Positions 22,834-26,800 of a stretch of DNA of 26,800 nucleotides are shown here, piece by piece. The notes under the pieces were generated by a model. It did not search any database. It saw only the letters and a list, made by a program, of their open reading frames with translations, and was not told where the DNA came from. Location: assembly GCA_044225675.1 (NCBI GenBank), contig JBGAIH010000048.1, forward strand, positions 1-26,800, written 5' to 3'. Positions within the stretch are counted from its first letter, which is position 1. Each line of letters opens with the position of its first letter. Position numbers and translations under genes: made by a program. The DNA comes from JACMQX01 sp044225675. GTDB lineage: Bacteria > Pseudomonadota > Gammaproteobacteria > Burkholderiales > Burkholderiaceae_C.

Positions 22834-22866
22834 CGGGAGCGTGCGGTCGTGTGAAGGGGTGCCACG

Positions 22867-22959
22867 ATTGTTGGCCGCCGCGCCGCACGGCCGTGCGCCG
22901 ATATGCCGGACATTCCCGCCCTTTTTCGGCCGACCGCCGCGCCGGCCCGGGCCTAAAGT
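22867..22959. promoter_or_regulatory. Putative shared FlhDC-type box between divergent fliF and fliE
   Basis: Read towards fliF (minus), AAAAAGGG (22926 to 22919), a 10-base spacer and CGGCATAT (22908 to 22901) precede AACAAT (22872 to 22867) by 54 bases, counted from the first A. Read towards fliE (plus), the same dyad lies 53 bases before TAAAGT (22954-22959). Both distances agree with the 55 seen before cheY and fliL. The half-sites are weaker than at cheY (6 of 8 and 5 of 8). E. coli also has a FlhDC-controlled divergent fliE/fliF region. TAAAGT is also the core of a sigma-28 -35 element, but no matching -10 follows. Confidence 0.42.
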
Positions 22960-22988
22960 TCAGTCCTGCCCTTCAACAGGACGACGCC

Positions 22989-23387
22989 ATGAACATCCGT
23001 CCCGCCGCCACCGGACTTGCCACACCCATGCTCGACGCGCTTCGCCGCAACGCTGCTGCGCAGCGGGCTGCGCCGTCAGGCGGTGCCATGCCGGCTTCGG
23101 CGACAGGCCTGGGCGTAGGCGGTGGCGTGGGTGCGGGCGGTGGCGTTGGCGGAATCGGCCAGGCCGGCTCCTTCAGCGGCGCGCTCGACCAGGCACTCAA
23201 GTCCGTGAGTGCCAGCCAGCACGAGTCCACGCGGCTGGCCCAGGCCTTTCAAGCCGATCCGGCCAGCACCAGCCTGGAGCAGACCATGGTGGCCGCGCAG
23301 AAATCGCAGATCGCCTTCCAGTCGGCGCTGCACGTGCGCAACCGGCTCGTTTCGGCCTATTCCGACATCATGAACATGCAGGTCTGA
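22989..23387 (+). CDS. fliE: Flagellar hook-basal body protein FliE
   Basis: Periplasmic adaptor (132 aa) that joins the MS ring and export gate to the proximal rod; exported by the type III route and without a signal peptide. The C-terminal half has the family wording SFSGALDQALKSVS, TSLEQTMVAAQKSQIAFQSA and VRNRLVSAYSDIMNMQV. The N-terminal half holds a Gly-rich insert (about 40-60) that makes it longer than E. coli FliE (104 aa). ATG at 22989 has AGGA 7 bases upstream; an earlier in-frame ATG (22851) lies before the promoter-like element and was rejected. It appears to be monocistronic and converges on fliT after 44 bases. Confidence 0.95.
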   Translation: MNIRPAATGLATPMLDALRRNAAAQRAAPSGGAMPASATGLGVGGGVGAGGGVGGIGQAGSFSGALDQALKSVSASQHESTRLAQAFQADPASTSLEQTMVAAQKSQIAFQSALHVRNRLVSAYSDIMNMQV

Positions 23388-23431
23388 GCGGCCCTCGCGC
23401 GGCGCCCCCCACGGCACTGCCGCCGGGATGC

Positions 23432-23800
23432 TCAGTGCAGCATCAGGCTGCCCTCCGTCGGCATGAAGTTCAGCGGATCGAGCGTCGCCGGCATCGGCTC
23501 GGCGATGCGCCGGATCTCCGCATCGTTGGCCAGGATGGACTTGAGAAAGCGCATGCGCAGCGGCTGCTCGTGCGGCTCGAGCGGGTTGTCGCGCGACTCC
23601 TGGCGCAGCCTGGCGATCAGCACGGTGCAGGCGCCTTCGAGGCGGCAGACGCTGTCCCAGTCGCCCGCGCGGGCGGCCTCCACCATCTCGCGGCTCGCGC
23701 AATGCAGCGCGGCGTAGTAGCGCAGCACGCTCAGGCGGTCGGGCGTCTCGGCGGGCTCGGACGGGTTGGCGGTCGGTTGGTCAGGCATGGAGGTTCGCAT
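23432..23800 (-). CDS. fliT: Flagellar export chaperone FliT
   Basis: Small helical protein (up to 122 aa). In Salmonella FliT chaperones the FliD cap and represses FlhDC. Conservation in this family is low; the call rests on position after fliS, size, and the helical pattern with YYAALHCASREMVEAARAGDWDSV, which resembles the start of other beta-proteobacterial FliT proteins. Two starts are possible: ATG at 23800 (overlaps fliS by 20 bases) or ATG at 23788 (MPDQP, overlaps by 8). Neither has a clear ribosome site, and coupling to fliS translation is likely. Confidence 0.8.
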   Translation of the reverse strand: MRTSMPDQPTANPSEPAETPDRLSVLRYYAALHCASREMVEAARAGDWDSVCRLEGACTVLIARLRQESRDNPLEPHEQPLRMRFLKSILANDAEIRRIAEPMPATLDPLNFMPTEGSLMLH

Positions 23801-24200
23801 GGGCGGTGGCTTTCGGGGCGATCTCGGCCCACGTGGAACGCAGGTCGCCGAGCAACCGGGCGACCTCGCCCAGCGGTTCGTCGCGGTTGTGGAGGTTGGC
23901 GACCAGCAGCTGGCTCACCATGTGGTCGTACAGCGAGCGCAGATTGGCCGCCAGCGACGGGTCGCTGTCGCTCTCGACCGAGGCCTTGAGGCCCTCGTCG
24001 ATGATGCGCATGGCCTTGGACAGCGTGGTCAGCTTGGTTTCGGTGTCGCCGGTGGCAATCGCATGCCGCGCCTGCAGGAGGGCCGCGATCGCGCCGTCGA
24101 ACAGCAGCATCACCAGCTGGTGCGGCCCGGCCTGCGACACCGAGGTCGCGGTGGCGACGTCCCGGTAGTGGGCGATGGGGGGCAGGGAGCTGGCGAACAT
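23781..24200 (-). CDS. fliS: Flagellin export chaperone FliS
   Basis: Cytoplasmic chaperone (139 aa) that binds the disordered C-terminus of flagellin before export. Typical blocks: HYRDVATATSVSQAGPHQLVMLLFDGA near the start (the family's Y-x-x-V...P-x-x-L-I-x-M-L-Y-D-G pattern, here with F for Y), KAMRIIDEGLKASVE, and LRSLYDHMVSQLLVANLHN. The start chosen is ATG at 24200 (MFASS): AAGGA stands about 10 bases upstream, and a sigma-28-like -10 lies just before it. ATGs at 24224 and 24311 would fall within or before that promoter and add unrelated residues. Followed by fliT with overlap. Confidence 0.94.
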   Translation of the reverse strand: MFASSLPPIAHYRDVATATSVSQAGPHQLVMLLFDGAIAALLQARHAIATGDTETKLTTLSKAMRIIDEGLKASVESDSDPSLAANLRSLYDHMVSQLLVANLHNRDEPLGEVARLLGDLRSTWAEIAPKATAHANLHA

Positions 24201-24222
24201 GGCGAAGGGGTCCTTGCATCCC

Positions 24223-24249
24223 ATATCGGCAGCGGCGGGGGGTTCTGTA
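24223..24249 (-). promoter_or_regulatory. Possible sigma-28 (FliA) promoter for fliST
   Basis: On the minus strand, TACAGAAC (24249 to 24242), an exact 11-base spacer, then GCCGATAT (24230 to 24223). The -10 part matches 7 of 8 of GCCGATAA and the -35 part 4 of 8 of TAAAGTTT. Transcription would begin near 24216, upstream of the AAGGA and the fliS ATG at 24200. Confidence 0.5.
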
Positions 24250-24269
24250 GGGTCAGTTGCCGCTGGCGT

Positions 24270-24299
24270 TTGTAACAGGCGTCGGTTCCTTCGTGTAAG
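24270..24299 (+). promoter_or_regulatory. Weak sigma-70-like promoter for the DinB-family gene
   Basis: TTGTAA (24270-24275) and TGTAAG (24294-24299) are separated by 18 bases, each matching 4 of 6 of the consensus. Transcription would begin about 24306, only a few bases before the ATG at 24310. This would give an almost leaderless message, in line with the absence of a good ribosome site. Confidence 0.3.
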
Positions 24300-24309
24300 C
24301 TGCACGGGC

Positions 24310-24846
24310 ATGACGCCTGCCGCCTGCCGATTGATGGCCGACTACAACCGCTGGATGAACGCCCGTCTCCATGAGGCTGCGGCGCGGCTGCCCGAGGCGG
24401 CGCTCATGGCCGATCGCGGCGCCTTCTTCGGCTCGCTCTTCGGCACGCTCAACCACATCGCGGTAGCCGACACGCTCTGGCTGCATCGCTTTGCCGGCCT
24501 GCCGGGGCATGCGTGGATGACCAGCCGAATGGCTCAGTTTCCGAAGCCGCAGGCGCTGGCCGAGCGCCTGGCCGATTCGCTGGCGCCGTTGTCGCATTAC
24601 CGCGTGCGCGTCGACGCGGTGATCGACGACTTTGCGCAGCGCCTCGTCGCCGATGACCTCGAACAGATTCTGCACTACACCACCACGGATGGCCGGTCGC
24701 AGGCCAAGCCCCTGGCCCCGCTTCTGCAGCACTTCTTCAACCACCAGACTCACCATCGCGGGCAGGCCAGCACACTGCTGTTCCAGGCCGGCGTGGACAT
24801 CGGTGTGACGGACCTGGCGGCGCTGATACCGCAGGAGCAGGGGTGA
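24310..24846 (+). CDS. DinB-family (four-helix, metal-binding) protein
   Basis: Cytoplasmic protein of 178 aa with the DinB/YfiT four-helix-bundle pattern. Three candidate metal ligands stand in the expected places: one His in TLNHIAVADTLWLHRF (helix 2) and two in FNHQTHHRGQ (helix 4, the H-x-x-x-H signature). Members often act as thiol-dependent transferases or have no known substrate; despite the family name, this is not DNA polymerase IV. The start at ATG 24310 begins MTPAACRLMADYNRWMN, the usual DinB opening (YN-x-W-x-N). Earlier in-frame ATGs (24175 onward) lie over fliS and were rejected. It runs opposite to all flagellar neighbours, divergent from fliS, and its stop is one base from the fliD stop. 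It is probably an insertion unrelated to motility. Confidence 0.85.
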   Translation: MTPAACRLMADYNRWMNARLHEAAARLPEAALMADRGAFFGSLFGTLNHIAVADTLWLHRFAGLPGHAWMTSRMAQFPKPQALAERLADSLAPLSHYRVRVDAVIDDFAQRLVADDLEQILHYTTTDGRSQAKPLAPLLQHFFNHQTHHRGQASTLLFQAGVDIGVTDLAALIPQEQG

Positions 24847-24847
24847 T

Positions 24848-26293
24848 TCAACCCGACGAACTCGTCGTCAGCCCCAGCGCCGATTTCATCTGCGCCAGCT
24901 GGGCGTTGAGCTTGCCCATCTGGCTGTCGAGCGTCTGATACTGCGCGCGCAGGCGGGTCTCGGTCGCGGTCAGCTTGGCCTGCGCCGCGTCCTGCGCCTT
25001 CTGGTTGTTGGTGAGGCTTTGCGTGAGGCCCTGGCTGCGGCTGGCCAGCGGGCCGGTGTCGGCCGTGAGCGCTGCGCTCCACTGCTTGAAGCGCAGCGCG
25101 ATGCCGCGCGATGCCGTGTCGCTGCCCGACTGGCTCTGGGCAAACAGCGCCTGCAGTTTCTCGGGCGTGGCCAGCAGCGGTGCCAGCCGCGTTTCATTGA
25201 TCTTGAGCGAGCCGTCGCGCTGCAGTTCGATGCCGGCCGCGTTCAGGCTGGCCACGCTGCCCAGGCCGGTGACGGCGCCGTGCAGCGCGTCGGTGATCGA
25301 CGAGGCAAGCGCGCGGGCAGTGAAGTCGCCCTGCAGCACGCCGTTGGCCTTGCCCGTCGGGTCGGCCTTGGTCTGGTTCTTGACGAGCGTGTTCAGGCTG
25401 TTGTAGCTGCCGATGAAGTCGTTGAGATTCTTGCGCAGCGCGGTGCTGTCGATGGCCACGCTCACGTCCACCGGCTGGGTGGTGAGCTTGCTGAAGTTCA
25501 GCGTCAGGCCGTCGATCACGTCGCTGGCGGTGTTGCCGGCGCTGGCGAGTTGCAGGCCGTTGAGCGTGTAGCGCGCGTCCTGTGCGGCCTGCGACTGGCT
25601 CAGGTTGCGTCCGGCGCCGACAGCGGCTGCAGGGTCCCAGGCCAGGGCCGACAGGCCGGCCGTGTCGGTGGCGTTGCCATCGCCGTCGCTGACGGTGATG
25701 CGCATGGAATTGCTTTCGCCCGACGGACTGCGCAGCACCAGGCGGCTGCTGCCGCCACTGTTGACGATGCTCGCGCTCACGCCGGCGCCCGAGGCATTGA
25801 TGGCGTCGCGGATGCCGGCCAGGGTCTGGTTGGCCGGCGTGATGGTGATGAGCGTAGGCAGCGCGCCGGATCGGGGCGTGAAGCTGCTGCCTGCGGTGGT
25901 GCCGAGTTCCAGCGTCAGCTGGCCCGTGCCCACGACCGTGGACGAGGAGGCGAAGCTGCCGCTGGACAAGGCCTGGGCCTGGGCCAGCTGCGTCACCTCG
26001 ACGGTGTACTTGCCGGCCTTGGCGCCGCTGGCGGCCGTACCCGCCACGGCGGAGGCGTCGGAACTCGTGGTCGTGAGCGGATTCCAGTTGGCCGCATCGG
26101 CCAGCCGCCCGGCCACGTCGCCGAGCGAGGCGATCTGGCTCTTGAGGCTGCCCAGGGCCGACACCTGCGTCTGCATGGTGCTGGCCTTGGTCTGCAGCAG
26201 CGTCAGCGGCCGCTGCTCCAGCGCCATCAGCGAGCTGACGATGCTGTTGACGTCCAGGCCGCTGCCGACGCCCGTGCTGGTGATCGTGGCCAT
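24848..26293 (-). CDS. fliD: Flagellar filament cap protein FliD
   Basis: Exported capping protein (481 aa; E. coli 468) that folds flagellin at the filament tip. The N-terminal D0 region starts ATITSTGVGSGLDVNSIV, the classic FliD opening, followed by LMALEQRPLTLLQTKAS. The C-terminal domain has LNGLQLASAGNTASDVIDGL, TLNFSK, and NDFIGSYNSLNTLVKNQTK, then GVLQGDFTARALASSI. A C-terminal coiled coil (about 405-470) follows. It lies 33 bases after flagellin in the same direction, so it probably shares the fliC transcript. Ribosome site weak (GAAAG). Unlike the usual fliD-fliS-fliT order, fliST is separated from it by the DinB-family gene. Confidence 0.96.
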   Translation of the reverse strand: MATITSTGVGSGLDVNSIVSSLMALEQRPLTLLQTKASTMQTQVSALGSLKSQIASLGDVAGRLADAANWNPLTTTSSDASAVAGTAASGAKAGKYTVEVTQLAQAQALSSGSFASSSTVVGTGQLTLELGTTAGSSFTPRSGALPTLITITPANQTLAGIRDAINASGAGVSASIVNSGGSSRLVLRSPSGESNSMRITVSDGDGNATDTAGLSALAWDPAAAVGAGRNLSQSQAAQDARYTLNGLQLASAGNTASDVIDGLTLNFSKLTTQPVDVSVAIDSTALRKNLNDFIGSYNSLNTLVKNQTKADPTGKANGVLQGDFTARALASSITDALHGAVTGLGSVASLNAAGIELQRDGSLKINETRLAPLLATPEKLQALFAQSQSGSDTASRGIALRFKQWSAALTADTGPLASRSQGLTQSLTNNQKAQDAAQAKLTATETRLRAQYQTLDSQMGKLNAQLAQMKSALGLTTSSSG

Positions 26294-26326
26294 GGAGGTC
26301 TTTCAGTGAATGTCAGGCGATGGCGC

Positions 26327-26800
26327 TTACTTGAGCAGCGACAGCACCTGCTGCGGCAGCTGGTTGGCCTGCGACAGCATGGCGTTGCCGGCCTGCTGCA
26401 GAATCTGCGCGCGCGTCAGGTTGGCGGTTTCGGCCGCGAAGTCGGTGTCCATGATGCGCGACTTGGCGGCAGTGGTGTTCTCCGACGCGATCTGGATATT
26501 GGCGATGGCGCTGTCGAAGCGGCTTTGCACCGCGCCGAGGTTGGCGCGCGCGCCGTTGATCTGCGTCAGGGCCGCATCGCACTGCTGGATGGCCAGCTGG
26601 GCGCCGCCGTAGGAGCTGATGTCGAGCGAGGCCATGTTGGCGCTGGAGGCGGCGGTGGCCGAGTCGGCGGCGACGAAGCCGACCTTGGCACCGGCAGCGC
26701 CCGTCAGCGTGATGGTTGCCGACGAGGTCAGCACGATGGCGTTGTTCTGCGCGTCGAAAGCGGCGCCGACGCCGGTCGTGGTGGAGACGCGGTTGATCGC
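26327..26800 (-). CDS. fliC: Flagellin, C-terminal part (5' end outside window)
   Basis: The frame is open to the right window edge, giving the last 157 residues of flagellin, the filament subunit. The visible part starts in the variable surface domain (Thr/Ala/Gly-rich) and passes into the conserved D1/D0 C-terminus: ASLDISSYGGAQLAIQQCDAA, the helix NGARANLGAVQSRFDSAI, then SRIMDTDFAAETANLTRAQI and the end QANQLPQQVLSLLK. A cysteine in the D1 helix (QQCDAAL) is unusual, since most flagellins lack Cys. It lies upstream of fliD with no clear terminator in the 33-base gap. The gene symbol is by convention; copy number elsewhere is unknown. Confidence 0.95.
   Translation of the reverse strand, partial: AINRVSTTTGVGAAFDAQNNAIVLTSSATITLTGAAGAKVGFVAADSATAASSANMASLDISSYGGAQLAIQQCDAALTQINGARANLGAVQSRFDSAIANIQIASENTTAAKSRIMDTDFAAETANLTRAQILQQAGNAMLSQANQLPQQVLSLLK

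Noticed and set aside
17665..22854. A 5.2-kb stop-free plus-strand frame opposite fliI, fliH, fliG and fliF
   Set aside because: It is the mirror of well-identified minus-strand genes. High GC at third codon positions removes stops from antisense frames. The product is His/Arg/Gln-rich with no recognisable domain.
22954..22959. TAAAGT before fliE as a sigma-28 -35 element
   Set aside because: No GCCGATAA-like sequence follows at 11 bases. The hexamer fits better as a -10 at the dyad-defined distance.
23388..23431. Terminator between convergent fliE and fliT
   Set aside because: Only a 4-bp stem (CGGC-ACT-GCCG) and no T run.

Overview
The window is high-GC (roughly two-thirds G+C by eye) chromosomal DNA from a flagellated, chemotactic bacterium. 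Gene content, protein wording and gene order fit a betaproteobacterium of the order Burkholderiales (Comamonadaceae or a close relative). This placement is inferred from protein resemblance and was not tested by a search. Almost the whole window is one chemotaxis and flagellar assembly island. It has no RNA genes, insertion sequences, CRISPR arrays or phage genes, and no stretch above 300 bases lacks a gene.

Layout. (1) 1-1668: 3' part of a DUF1631-family gene, cut by the left edge. (2) 1818-10973, plus strand: a chemotaxis operon cheY-cheA-mcp-cheW-mcp-cheR-cheD-cheB. (3) 11077-15247, minus strand: fliL-fliM-fliN-fliO-fliP-fliQ-fliR (read right to left), giving the switch complex and the membrane part of the export gate. 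(4) 15392-22833, minus strand: fliF-fliG-fliH-fliI-fliJ-fliK, giving the MS ring, rotor switch protein, export ATPase complex and hook-length control. (5) 22989-23387, plus strand: fliE, divergent from fliF. (6) 23432-24200, minus strand: fliS-fliT, export chaperones. (7) 24310-24846, plus strand: a DinB-family gene wedged into the flagellar block. (8) 24848-26800, minus strand: fliD and the 3' end of a flagellin gene that runs off the right edge.

How the genes work together. The two receptors, CheW and CheA form the sensory array. CheA phosphorylates CheY, which binds FliM in the rotor switch (FliG/FliM/FliN). CheR, CheB and CheD adjust receptor modification for adaptation. FliF/FliE/FliG build the base, FliO/P/Q/R with FliH/I/J export the axial proteins, FliK sets hook length, and FliS/FliT chaperone flagellin and the FliD cap. 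No cheZ, motAB, flhAB, flhDC, fliA or flg genes are present, so these must lie elsewhere.

Regulation read from sequence. Three intergenic regions (before cheY, before fliL and between fliF and fliE) carry a similar A-rich element, AAAAAGCG or AAAAAGGG, 54-55 bases upstream of a -10-like hexamer. The best copy is a near-perfect inverted repeat with a 10-base spacer, matching the enterobacterial FlhD4C2 box. Two other gaps, before the first mcp and before fliS, hold sigma-28-like promoters with the right 11-base spacer. This suggests a class 2 / class 3 flagellar hierarchy, with the chemotaxis operon wired at the class 2 level.

No wholly new system is evident. The most interesting points are the shared promoter architecture, a perfect 9-bp hairpin in the cheY leader, a DinB-family gene that splits fliD from fliST, and an in-frame hexanucleotide repeat in fliI.
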